Below, piece by piece: positions 49,893 through 61,080 of a stretch of 64,000 bases of DNA (positions are counted from its first letter, which is position 1; each line of letters begins with the position of its first letter). The stretch lies in assembly GCA_013397935.1 (NCBI GenBank), contig VZRN01006818.1, forward strand, positions 2,510,431-2,574,430. The letters run 5' to 3'. Below the pieces are notes generated by a model. That model ran no database searches and was not told the DNA's origin. It saw nothing but the letters and a program-made list of their open reading frames with translations. The DNA is from Dasyornis broadbenti (taxonomy: Eukaryota; Chordata; Aves; Passeriformes; Dasyornithidae). Made by a program: the position numbers and the translations under genes.

Positions 49893-51235
49893 GTGGTATG
49901 GGATGCACATAATATTGACCTAGCTTTCCAAATGTTGAGGCATGAATGACAAAAACTTGCATCTACTAAGCCTTCTAGATCCTCCACAAGTCACCTAGTG
50001 CTATGGAGCACAAAATGCTGTCAACTCAACTCACTACAAGAGGTATCATGGCTATACTTCGTTAAGGGACAAATTCCAATGAGGTGACAGAATCACAGTG
50101 ACACTAAGTAATTTTTTACTATCCCCACTGAAAAGCTATCAGGTTTATAAAGCCTCTTCAATATGTACATATAAGTGGAGGAAAAGCAAAAAAGCCTGTT
50201 TGAGGGTGGACATGCCTTACATGTGTCACTCACATCTGAACGAAGCAATGAAGTCAGTGCTCTTACAGGTGCTGGAGGTATGGGAAGAAGAGGAGCAATG
50301 GAAGATGGCAGCACCTACACAGAACACTCTCCTTCCTCATGGCTGAATTTGTTTCTCACTTGTTGATAAAATTCATGCTGAAAATTTCTACCCAGTTGAA
50401 GAAGCTCCTGGAGAAATCTTTTTCCAAAAATCTTCTACTCAACTTCTTGATCTGCTGTGGTGCAGCAGAAGAAAGCTCTGTGTTGCCTGACTTTAGTTTC
50501 AGTGCTCTCAGTAACACCTAAGCTCTTAGGTATTTAGCAGCAGAGCCTCAGTAAAAGATGAAAAATCACTGGCAACAACACTGACCATCATTATAAAGAA
50601 ACATGAAAGCTTTACTTGACACATACCTTACACACATTCATAAAATACTGCTTTAAAACACGTGGGCCTTCTGATTTCTATTACTGTTTACAAGAAAATA
50701 CAAATTCCACACACAGGGACAAAACCCTAAATGAACACATTTGTTCTACCCAAACCTCTCATTCTACAGTTACAGTGCAGTGCCATCTGCTGTACATTTA
50801 TGTACAATTCTTCCATCCACCAATACGACAAAGAAAAACCTCATGATGGTTACTTAAAACCTTGGAGCATCAGCAGTCCTACAACATGCAATTTTGTCAC
50901 TAGCATATTAAACCAAAATAAGACTGAGCACTGCATATTCCATTCTGCAAGTATACAAAAGGCTACACAGATGTATGCTAACATAAGGGTGGCTGCTGAA
51001 TAAAGAAATCAAATGAGACCACAGGGAACCACTGCTTTTATTTCTCTCAGAAAAAAGCGCCAATTTTTATGGTCACAGCTGGGGTTTACATGAATCTTCT
51101 TCAATTAAATATTAATATGCATTTTTAACTGCATTCCCTCATTAACAACAAATGATGCCACAGACTGTAAAGAAAGCTGCCAATTTTCAGAGTTCACTTT
51201 GCTCCAGCTTATAGTGTCTGTCATAAACACGTGAT

Positions 51236-51257
51236 TTTTATTTATTTATTTATTTAA
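51236..51257. repeat. (TTTA)n microsatellite
   Basis: About five TTTA units, short and nearly perfect. Confidence 0.9.
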
Positions 51258-53575
51258 TAAAATATCTTTTTTAGGGTAATACAGGAAGGAAAAAAGCATG
51301 TCCCTGGAGACAGACAATGAAATGTTCACAGCAAATCTCTGGGATAATGTATCAGCATACTCCATCAGAGTCTGCACTGAAATAAATAAATTGAGGTGCA
51401 CTTGCCTTATCCGTAGATATTCTTACTCCCTCCTTTTCTTGTCAACTGAATCACTCTCAAGGTCTCCCTTCCTTATTCAATGAGAAGTTTCTTTCCTCAG
51501 AGACACTAAACAGACCTGCTTTTCAAGTGACTTAAAGTTCAGTTTGACTCAGAGAACAGATGTATTTGTTCTGCCTTTGCCACTAAATGGTAACATGAGC
51601 TGCCAATACAGGGAAAAAACCACCCTGTAAGCAGCACCTACTCACACAAACACACATTAATATCTGAGGTCTCACAGCACTTCAGCCTCTCTCCCCATGA
51701 CCTACTACTGTGCAAGAGCCAAGAAATGCAGTCAGGTGTCTACGGCAGTGCCTCACCACAACCCCAGGGAGTTCCCTGCATTCACAGAGAGGGATGAATT
51801 CCCAGCACCAACAGGCACACGGAGGTGTGTGGAATCCTGCAGGAGTAAGGCGCTGCCACTGCGCTGCTGCACCACTGAGACTTTTTTGGAGACACAGGTC
51901 CATCCTTCTCTTCCTCCAACACGTTCTTACTCATGCACCTGAGTACCACAACAGTATGCTTGTATTTTAAACTAGACATATGAACCCATTCTCAGGAGCA
52001 TCTGTTTTCCTGAAAACTAATTCCTACAAATGTAATATCGTTCATTAAACAATAAAGAATTCCATCTACTGCTTTATACATTTTAATTTCTTTATAACTT
52101 GAACCGAAACATGCTGTAGGTATGGACACTTCATAGAGGTTATCCTTGGAGGATTTATCTCCAATACTACTCATAACTTTATCATGAGCAAACTTCTTAT
52201 CAGATCAGGTGACTCTCAGGTTTTCATTTTCACAGTCACAAAAATGCTGGAGAATATTGTGCTAAGAAACAGGAAGGTAAACTTCAAATAGCCAATAAAT
52301 TAATTTTACATTGTGATTTTACAAATGCTTAGGTTTGACAGCACTGCAGATGGTTAGTAACACTGCAGCTGAACTCTCTTGACTACCTCAACAGTGGCAA
52401 GTCCATCTAGTCTCAGTTTTAGAAGGAAGAGGAAGCTGGAGTTCTCCAGTCTCTACTGCAGTAGCAGAAGGCATGGAAAAAACCCCTAGATTTTGAGGTG
52501 ATAAAAGATGCTGCTGTCATATTAAATGTATCTGATTTACCCACTGTGATATTTCATCAATTACAAAATGAACATGCAGAGAACTAACTATAGAAGGTAC
52601 AAATATTTCTCTGGAGTCACACCAGCCCTGCCAACCGTGAAATGTATGCTGCTAAATTACTGATGCTGCTTGCAAATTAATATTCTCTACTGAGGGAATT
52701 TTAGAGCAGCAAAACATTCTGAATAGCTAATTTGCATGTTAAACAAGAAAAATAGATAAACCTAAGTTATTCTGATGAAAAAATATCGGTTACATCTTGA
52801 AAGTCTTGATGCACATTGTCTTAACAAGAAGCAAAGGTTTCCATGCCTCTTTCCAGCCAGCATCCACAAAATTCACATGGACAAATGCCAGCCACAACAA
52901 GAAACTAAATCCCAGTTCTGAAGACAGCCAGAAACGACTAATAGTCCACAGAACGCAGTGTACTTTGTTTGCTCTAAAACAAAAGATAAATTAAAAATAT
53001 AAAGAGCAAAGATACTTTTACAAAGTTGTGCCCTGATATCCCCATTGGGCTTCAGAAGCATACACTGGAAATAAATTTTTTTTTCATAAAATAAATTGCT
53101 GTGTTGCAGTCCATTTGAGAAGACAGCTTTTCAAGTAATCTGTTGAGGAAGTATTGCTGTTTTCATCCAGAAGTTTCTGCTGATTAAATCCCTATTTTAA
53201 TCAAAACATTAATAATCATGATGTCCTGTTTCCATTGTTCTTATTTGTGTAATACAGATATATAACTCACAGGTGACTCTCCAAGCTCTGACTTCCCTCT
53301 ACGTTTCTCCAAAGCCACAGGCTGCAGCAGAGCCCATGAGTACAAGACACAAATTCCTACAAATGTTGTGCACAACACTTTGCTCAGCTCTGGCTACCCC
53401 TACTTTCAGCCAAAGCCAGCTTCTAAGAGTAACAAAGGTGAATGTAACAGAGACAGATTCCTTAACAGCACAGCTCATGTATGCTCTCCATCAGCTCTTC
53501 TATGTTCCCACCGATTTTTGCAGGAAAACAGAACAAAGCATAGTTGGTCTTGCAAGACTATTTGCACACAAGCAG

Positions 53576-54013
53576 TGATGCCTAAAACAGGCTTACCTGA
53601 AACAGAGGCCAGACAGAGTTAGCAGAATAAAAAGTGGACAAATTTATTAAAGGCCTTAGGTACATTCAGGGCAAACAAAGCCCCCTCGTGAGGCTACACC
53701 CAAAAATGGACACCAAGTCATGAAGTCTTCACATTTTATAAGTTCTGTCTTATTAGCATATTTGGCCTTAATTCTCCAATCACTCCCTAAGGCGATGATG
53801 TCAACCACCCCAAGCCTGCTCCCCCCCAATTCACTGTTGTTTACATATTCTGGGGCTCTGAGGCAGCAAAACTGTCATTGGATTTCCACTCAGAGGAGAT
53901 TGTTTCGGCTAAAGGTGCTGAGAACAGAGGTTTTAGCATTCTATATGAAGCCCGGAAGTACACTAAGGCTACAGATACATGAAGAATAAAAGCTAAAATT
54001 TCTTAAGGTATCA
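53576..54013 (-). mobile_element. solo LTR of an avian endogenous retrovirus
   Basis: A 438-bp segment with LTR organisation on the minus strand. Its ends are imperfect inverted copies, TGATACCTTAA and TGATGCCTAAA, matching the TG...CA rule. A TATAAAA box lies at 53734-53740 and an AATAAA signal about 90 bp downstream at 53643-53648, giving U3-R-U5 order. The general sequence resembles avian ERV LTRs, which is family recognition rather than a search result. No internal gag, pol or env sequence flanks it, so it is a solo LTR left by recombination. No clear target-site duplication is visible, suggesting age or misplaced ends. Confidence 0.75.
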
Positions 54014-57000
54014 GTAGGGCTGGAGCACAAGCAAGTCATCCTGACTCCCAAGCTCTTGAAAAAGGCAGTTTATTTCAATCAATAATTTGACATGTCAAAA
54101 TCTCTCTAAAACTATGAAAATCATATAGCATGGCAGTTGCAAAACCTGTAAAAGAGATTAACCTCAAAGTAACACATTCCTTCAGCAATCTGAATTCCTG
54201 GCTTGTACGTTATTACTAATCATTGGTGTCCACAAATGATTTTACTTCTTGAACTCAAGCAGTAGAGGAATCTGCTGATGAATGCTGTTGACAGTCTATT
54301 TGGGAAGTTTGTTTCTCAGATCCTTTGTACAGTAGGTTAATCCCACACCTCAATCATTCATCCACTGAACAGACTAATAATAAATGTAAAACTCTCAAGC
54401 AGTTTCCGACAGCACCTTACACGATAACTGTTTCCAATCAGGCATGGCTGCAAAACGCCCACTTAAAGCTCTTCAGCTTTCACAATGTAACAGCAGCTGA
54501 ATTATGATTTTTTTAGGTTCTCATGTGAAGCTTCTTTCCCCCTTTTGGGGAAAAGAAAAAAAAAAAGCGTATTCACAGGATCTGCTTTTTATTCTGTACT
54601 TTTAATGTTACTCATTCTTTCCTGTATGATCTGCTCTCCCTACTGAAATTAAGGGAGTCATCACAATACAGCAAACTAATTCTCTTCAGATCATTAGCAA
54701 CTGCAGCAGCAGCAGGAAACACAGAGCAGAAGTTAATCTAAAATAAACCAAAAAAGAGGGTCTGTATTGTGCAGAAAAAAACTTCAGGGAACAACACAGC
54801 ACTTTCAGCCCAACCGTCTCAACATTAGCTGAGATGTTGCTTTGATTCTTTACTCTCAATAACCCTTGTGCTTGAGGATCTTTAAAAATGGTCAGAGCAG
54901 AAGATTTGTGATTCTTCACTGTACACAGTATTATTTGCTGAAGTCTGTTGGCTTGAAAGAGGATTGCTAAGGAAAAATTAACAGATGGACAAATTCCTAT
55001 GATCAAACCTAAAGAAATCAAATTAAACAGAGGGCTGGCTGGTTTTGAGTTCAACATTTTTCATTTGGTTTCACAGTTTTTGTTGTGATTTTTGTTTTGT
55101 TCCTTTTTCTTCAGTTTGTTTGAGGGTTTTTTTAAGAGAAAATTTGTCAACTCCCTAGTGTAATTTCAGTCCACCAAGTTGATCATTTGTCTAGCAATGT
55201 ACTTGAATGACAACTGATTAGACAGGTCCTTTTTTTAAGGTCAAAATCAGTAGGAAATTTGGGGGAATTACTGAGTCACATTCACAAAACGTAATTATAA
55301 CAAGAGTAACTTTTCAGAGTAGCACAGGGAAACACAGCTGGCATGAATGTGACAATCATGGCCTGTCTGTTAGGCTTAGCCTTCAGAAACAAACTCTCCT
55401 GAGACATTGGTGCTGCGTGTCTTTGTGCTGCAGACGGCCCTGGGGACCCAGGCTGCTCATCCACCCTTCAAGGCAAGAATATAAATCTGCAAAGGACAGT
55501 GGCAATGCAGCCCCAGGGCCTGACAGAGGTCTGGTATCGAACTACAGGCCACCTGTAAGGTCTTCACAAGAAACACATACACTCTGGCTTTCACTAAGAG
55601 GGAATAAAATTCACTCTCAGAAAACCTGCTCAGTATTGTCAAAAACTGTTTTGTCTCAAAAATGTAATGTTTTTTCTTTTCTATAGAATTTACTAAACCA
55701 GAGTCTATGAAAGAATAGATTTATCTAAATTAGGTCTATCAGTAATTCAGTGGCAATAATACCCTGCATGCTAATTAGTAATCTGACTTTATTAACAGGT
55801 ATTTTTATTACACGGTTACCCAGGCTTAAATTTTATTGATGAGCAAAAGAAAAAATAGTCATTTGTATTTATAACTAAGCAAAGTGCAACTTTACCATTT
55901 GAAATGGACACTGCACACTAGTACTATATTTCATTTTGACTCTTGGAGAACTTTCACAAGTTATATTTAAGCACCCTTTATTTACTCTGGTTCACTTCCA
56001 AAAGGATGCTTTTTAAAATGTGAAGGTATGGTTTAGTACAGCACATAATCCAATGAGAAGTAACACTGTGGTTTTTTTTCTTAGGAAAACTTCCTCTCAC
56101 ATAGAAATTGAAGAATTTTAAGCCTAATGAAATACCAGGTTCATACACTAGAGGAATCAGTCACTCTCTACAGAGTACCTGAGAGCAAAAGCAAAGCCAC
56201 AATTTTATACCTTAAGTAGAAAATTATTCCACTGATAGCTTAGAGTTATAAAAAGTTGCCTAGCTGTATATTAATACGACATGTAGCAATGATGTGTAGG
56301 CTTCATAACAATTTCTTCATTTTGTTAGACTGGAATGAGGAGTTCACAGCCCTCCAGGGTAACAACAGTGCCGTGAATTTGTACCTGCCTATCTCTAACT
56401 GCCTCTAACACATATTTTGTACAGAAAGACCAGAGCTGATCCAAAACCAAACATTCTTTTAATAGCAGATCTTTCAAGACATTTCTTTTAGTTTTCATTT
56501 GGGCAACATGCTAAAAATTTCCCTGTCTCGTAAATCACATCATTTTGCCAAAGACGTCTATTTTTTTAATTCATAAGCATTTCATTGTTATTTTGATCAG
56601 CCTCAAAGACTACCACTGTAACCTGTAACAGCACCAAAAATATGAGTTTACATTTGAAAGACTTACAGCATTTTTTTTGCTCAGTTTCCAAAACACTACG
56701 ATCTATAGCTGGAAGTGAATTTCTTTCCTTTATAAACCTTATAAAAATATCTCCAAGAAAAATATATGCACATACATAATCCTATCATACCTGTTTTGTT
56801 TTGGTTTTACTGATAGTTTTACATAATCAGACAATCAGGAGGCTGACATTTTCTATTTTCAGTCCCGTCAGACTCCAGTGTGAAAAAAGGCATTTGAATT
56901 ACTGATAACCCAGCAGTATCTTCTGACAAGACAAGCTAAATCCTAGTTCCCCAAAGACCCTTCTTGTTTTTCCCAGTACAGTTACTAGAAAACATCATTG

Positions 57001-57783
57001 CTTTGAAATGTGATGGCAGCCTAACCTCTGCTACCAAGTGCAACAGAAACTAGAAGGCACAGAATAAACTATTGTAAGGTTGACACAGAATGGTGCAAGC
57101 TGTGCTGTATGAGCATGTTTTCATCCTTAAGGATGCCCTGTAATTCACAGGAAATTTCACAGGAATTGTGAAAAGAGGGGACAACTTTAGGAAGCAGACA
57201 GAAGGGCAAGGCAGCAGCGCTGCACAGGGCAACATGCAAGTCTGTAGACAAGGACAAAGTCAGCTTTGTCCTTCACTCATCCCAGCATGGGGAACCAAGA
57301 GCTGGTTGCTCCTTAAAGCAAAATTAAAATCCCTATTTCATCATTTTTGCCCTCTGCACAGTCTGCTGTTATCTCCTATTCTCTGCAACTGGAATGTTTT
57401 TACTCTGATTAGCAGAGCAGCACTCTATTTTTGAGCCAAAACTGGATGTTGTTGCGATATACACTATCCACATAACTAACCTGCAAGACTGAATTTCATG
57501 TTAATTACTAGAACTAGTACAAGTTCAATGAAAATAGCCAAGCATCACTGTTGCACAAATGCAGAGTTTAGTTTGCAATTACATTGTACCCTGCAGAACT
57601 GCTTACCCTGACTTCTACATTACACTTTGGATTTGCCAAGAGCATCCCAAACCATGCAACTGGCCATGGAAGTCAATCTACATATGGCAACAAGGAGTCT
57701 CAAGCTCTGAGTCTCTGACGAGCCATGAGCTTATTGTATTATTTGCTTTCTTACCCTAGGAGACCTGGAGGAAATATTTTTCT
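54014..57783. other. non-coding stretch
   Basis: No recognised gene. A weak acceptor-donor pair on the plus strand (55434-55554, 40 open codons) was considered but not called. Confidence 0.4.
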
Positions 57784-57789
57784 TTTAAT
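57784..57789 (-). terminator. possible polyadenylation signal (ATTAAA)
   Basis: ATTAAA on the minus strand, about 165 nt after the stop codon at 57954. It is the common variant of AATAAA. In AT-rich DNA it can occur by chance, so it only modestly supports a gene end here. Confidence 0.3.
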
Positions 57790-57953
57790 TTAAAAAAAAA
57801 AATCCTTTATATATAATGGGAAAAGGGTGAAGAAAGAGACTATCAAACCACCAAGGTCACCCTGATTACAGACATCCATTTTATACTAATTTTCTCCAAC
57901 TGGCTGAGAGTCACACAGATCCAAACAGACAACAGACTGACAGTCCAGCCAGA

Positions 57954-58289
57954 TCACATTTGGACAGTGACTGTTCCTATCTCGCACATGTTATGGAGAA
58001 AGGGTTGGCGCACATTATTTTTCACGTGTATGTACAGTTTACGCTCCGCTTTTCCATCAGTACTAAAGACGATACCAGTGTCTGCCTGATTTCCATTCTG
58101 AACCAAGGCCCATCGTCCATACAGATTCTGATTCCTTGTCACATTATGAAACATCACAATTAGATGTTTGCTAATACTCTGCTTTTCCTGGGGATACTTG
58201 CCCACAGTGCAAGTAGAGTAAACACTAAAATGGGACAATACCATACAAAGTAAACAGCATGCCAGAGTTTTCAGGGGAATTTTTTTGGT
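57954..58289 (-). CDS. last coding exon of an unrecognised, probably secreted or membrane protein
   Basis: An acceptor with a long pyrimidine tract (CATTTTCTTTTTAG) precedes a frame of 111 codons ending in TGA at 57954-57956. The start of the exon reads like a signal peptide or signal anchor: a basic part (TKKIPLK), a hydrophobic core (TLACCLLCMVLSHFSV) and a polar turn (YSTC). Then come about 85 residues with one N-glycosylation sequon (NVT), two cysteines and alternating beta-like segments (GRWALVQNGNQADTG, RKLYIHVKNN). Seven CpG fall between 57983 and 58115 in DNA that otherwise has very few, which argues for a functional exon. The frame joins in phase 0 to the 35-nt exon at 60385-60419. 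The start codon was not found and must lie in a further upstream exon. No family was recognised; a decayed gene or chance frame is possible. Confidence 0.42.
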   Translation of the reverse strand, partial: TKKIPLKTLACCLLCMVLSHFSVYSTCTVGKYPQEKQSISKHLIVMFHNVTRNQNLYGRWALVQNGNQADTGIVFSTDGKAERKLYIHVKNNVRQPFLHNMCEIGTVTVQM

Positions 58290-60384
58290 CTAAAAAGAAA
58301 ATGAAAAATTGTGACAATTTTAACATAAGCATTAATAGGAACACACAGCAGATGCACAGGTCTGTTCAGTAGTTAACTCTGATAACTGATGGGTTGATTC
58401 TGCAAAAATATTAAAACCAACTGCCAAGCACCTTCACATCCTGGTTTGCCAGAATAAAGACAGATCATAATTATTTTTAAAGAATGTTGCTTCACCTTCC
58501 AGAGCAAGACTTCCAGAAAGATACATATGCAGTGCTGCTGTAGTAAGGCTGCTTCTTCAGCAAGAAATTCCTTAGACAGGACTCTCTGAAGCCTGCTTAA
58601 AAGCCCAATACACAGGACCACTGCCATTTAATGACAGAGGAGTTTAATAGAGGATTGGACTAGATCCACACACTGTGGAGTTGAAAGAGTTCTAAGAGCC
58701 TTGCTTCAAGAGGAGCAAATCTGCAGCGTTGCACTCTATGTCTAGGCTGCCAAAGCAGCACACAAGATGAGCCAGGAGACCCAGGAGACCCGGCATGTCA
58801 GTCAAAAGATCCAGCAAGTGTCAGGAGAGCTGGGTAGCCTGCCCACACTCAGGACAGTAAGACATCTGAAATTGCTCCCATCCCTGGGGTTAGGGTCCCT
58901 CTGCAGCCTTCAGTCCAACATCCACATGCACCTGGGATACAGGACTTCACATCCTTTATTTGTTTGGATTTTTTAAAATAAAACTTAAAAATTTGAATGC
59001 CTTTTATTATACTTCATTATACTTAAATACATTTATTATACTTTGCAAGATAGGGACCAACCCCTATTTTAGTAGTCCAGCATTCCAGAAGAGGGTCATG
59101 ACCACCAAGGGAGGGAAGGAAGGAAGGTGGGAAGATGGTACTGGAAGCAAAGCAAAAGAGGCAAGGGGCACTATAGTCTTTCAGATCCACTTTGAAAAAT
59201 ACTGAATTTATGGAGTAACAAAGAGAAAACACAAAGCAATTTGTATCTTAGTGACAGGAGCATTCTGCTGAAGGAGGGGGATACCTGAGACAATTCCTGA
59301 TACTATTTACACAATTCACCTAACTGCCACTTAAAATCAAATAAATGAAGACCAGGCTTCCAGAATTCCCAGACTTTTCTTCTCCAGAGGAATTCTCCAA
59401 AACACTGGATTAGAGGAGCTATGCTCTTCCACATATATGTTTTCTCTGGCTCTATGAGTAAGCTTTTCCTGTACAACTTCACTATCAGGAGATAAGAATG
59501 ACCCTGTTACAACTGAGCCTGAGGGCAAAATCTCTTTTGTGAGTCCCTCAGGTTGACAAAGTCACTAAATCAAAGTCCATTCTTTCAAAACAAGCATTCC
59601 AATCACTGCACTGTATAAATAACTTACATAATCTAATCTGTACAAAAATAAGGCCCTACCAACTCCTGAGTTTTCAAAGAAAAGGAATACAGCTGTCATG
59701 TTTCATGCTGAGAGTGTCAAGACACTGAGAAAATTAAATCAAACCACCTCAAGCCTCTCAGCACAGGGCCAGTCATAACACAGCTCAGCTTGGCCACACA
59801 GGTATTGGAAAGATTTTAATTAAACCCTCTATAATCAAAGCAAGTGACAAATCAGATGAATTTCTGCAACATTTTCACTGAAAAACAAGATAAATATCAA
59901 GCAGCCCATTGCCACTTGCATCCCTTTCCACTTCCGCATTTAACTTCCCACCTCAGAATTACCAGATTTTCCAGCTTGAAATAAAATGCAAAATATGTCT
60001 TAGAAATTATGATCGTTAAAGAGCTGGAGAAAACATCAATTATACTAAGTCATTCCTTACCATTAGAGTTTCAGAAACCTGTAATTTTTGCTGATATTTT
60101 TGAAAGACATCCAGCCATGAACACCTATTTGCTGTCATGCATAAAATACCAACTGCAAGATAAAAGTTAAGCACGAGCCAGATGTCTGACATACATCAGC
60201 TTTAGAGTGTTTCACAAATCATTTGACTAAATTTATGTGCTTAAGAAAAAAAATACTTACGAATTTATTACAAAAGAAACATCTGTTCTGACTTCTATTA
60301 TTGTTCTGACACTAGACCTGCTATTTGCATTTTTAAAGTAAGTAGGTGTTACTGCTCTTCTATACCTAAAAAGACACAGCTTAC
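58290..60384 (-). other. presumed intron of the candidate gene
   Basis: About 2.1 kb between the two candidate exons, bounded by GTAAGC and TAG. It holds a GGAA-rich patch near 59109-59128 and an open frame at 59337-59528 that might be an alternative 3' exon. Confidence 0.3.
59337..59546 (-). other. open frame within the presumed intron
   Basis: A minus-strand frame reading LPSGSVVTGSFLSPDSEV and further to WSSFI, ending in TGA at 59337. The composition is protein-like (mixed, charged, not low-complexity). A CCCTCAG acceptor-like site lies at its start, but its phase does not match the exon at 60385-60419. It could be an alternative last exon, an exon remnant or chance. Confidence 0.18.
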
Positions 60385-60419
60385 CTTAAGAATTCTCAGT
60401 GTTGGACTTTTTCCATTGG
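60385..60419 (-). CDS. 35-nt internal coding exon of the same candidate gene
   Basis: A near-ideal acceptor (GGTTACTTTTCTACAG) and donor (TTAAG|GTAAGC) enclose only 35 nt. Just one frame is open: two bases finishing a codon, then NGKSPTLRILK, ending on a codon boundary. That exit phase (0) is the phase in which the exon at 57954-58289 is open, so the two join without a stop. The exon needs an upstream neighbour ending with one base; none was found with confidence between 60420 and 64000. The short length makes chance possible, but both splice sites are strong. Confidence 0.35.
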
Positions 60420-60639
60420 CTGTAGAAAAGTAACCACAGCAGGTACATAACACTTCATCCCTTTCTTCTCCTCAACATCCAGAGAGGGAATATTTCATTA
60501 GCTGTGTGTTTTATGATAAATAAATGCCAACCAACCACCAATGAAACATTAGTAACTATTAATTATCCTCACAGATCCTAAAACTGTGTGTTAAACTGTG
60601 CATAATCTCATTGCTACAGCCTTGCTGTCTCCGTCACTT

Positions 60640-61080
60640 ATTGTTTTCAACACTGTCTCTCACAACATCTTCACAGGCAAACTCAGGAAGTGGACAGTGA
60701 GGTGGATTGAGAACTGGCTGAACAGCAGATCCCAGATGGTCGCAACCAGTGGCACAGGGTCTGGTTGGAGGCCTGTCACAAGTGGTGTCCCCCAGGGTTC
60801 AATACTGGGCCCAGAATTGTGTAAGTTATTCATCAATGACTTGGATGAAGGAGCAGAGGCCTCCTCAGGAGCAAGTTCACTGCCAACACAAAGCTGGGAG
60901 GACTGGCCAACAGCCCAGAGTGCTGTGAGCCCTCCAGAAGGATCTCAGCAAGTTGGAGAGATAGGCATGGAGAGATGGAAGAACCATCTGAAATTCAGTA
61001 AAGGAAATGCAGGTCCTACACCTGGGAAAGAATAAACCCCTGCACCAGCACAGACTGGGGGCTGACCTGCTGGGAAGCAT
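60640..61080 (+). repeat. CR1 LINE fragment from the reverse-transcriptase region
   Basis: Plus-orientation CR1 ORF2 sequence. The frame reads WIENWLNSRSQMV, then SGVPQGSILGPE and FINDLDEG, which are the reverse-transcriptase motifs around the template grip in CR1-type elements. Small deletions interrupt the rest (a codon block is missing before TVRWIENW, and the part after INDLDEG is shifted). It ends near 61080 within the body ('gctgacctgctgggaagca'), so unlike the other copies it lacks the 3' tail. It cannot encode an active enzyme. Confidence 0.92.

Larger units (their letters stand above)
45551..53575. other. long non-coding stretch
   Basis: No recognised gene or RNA. Short open frames at 48778-48948 (plus) and 46182-46490 (minus) lack splice or domain support. 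Simple repeats are listed separately. Confidence 0.4.

Noticed and set aside
55434..55554. Plus-strand segment with an acceptor and a GTAAGG donor, 40 open codons, phase-compatible with one frame of 45444-45550
   Set aside because: Splice signals are modest, and phase agreement has a one-in-three chance; too weak to call.
58630..58700. 'ggattggactagatccacac' resembling a CR1 tail
   Set aside because: Only one block agrees and the final ATTCTATGA-like end is absent.
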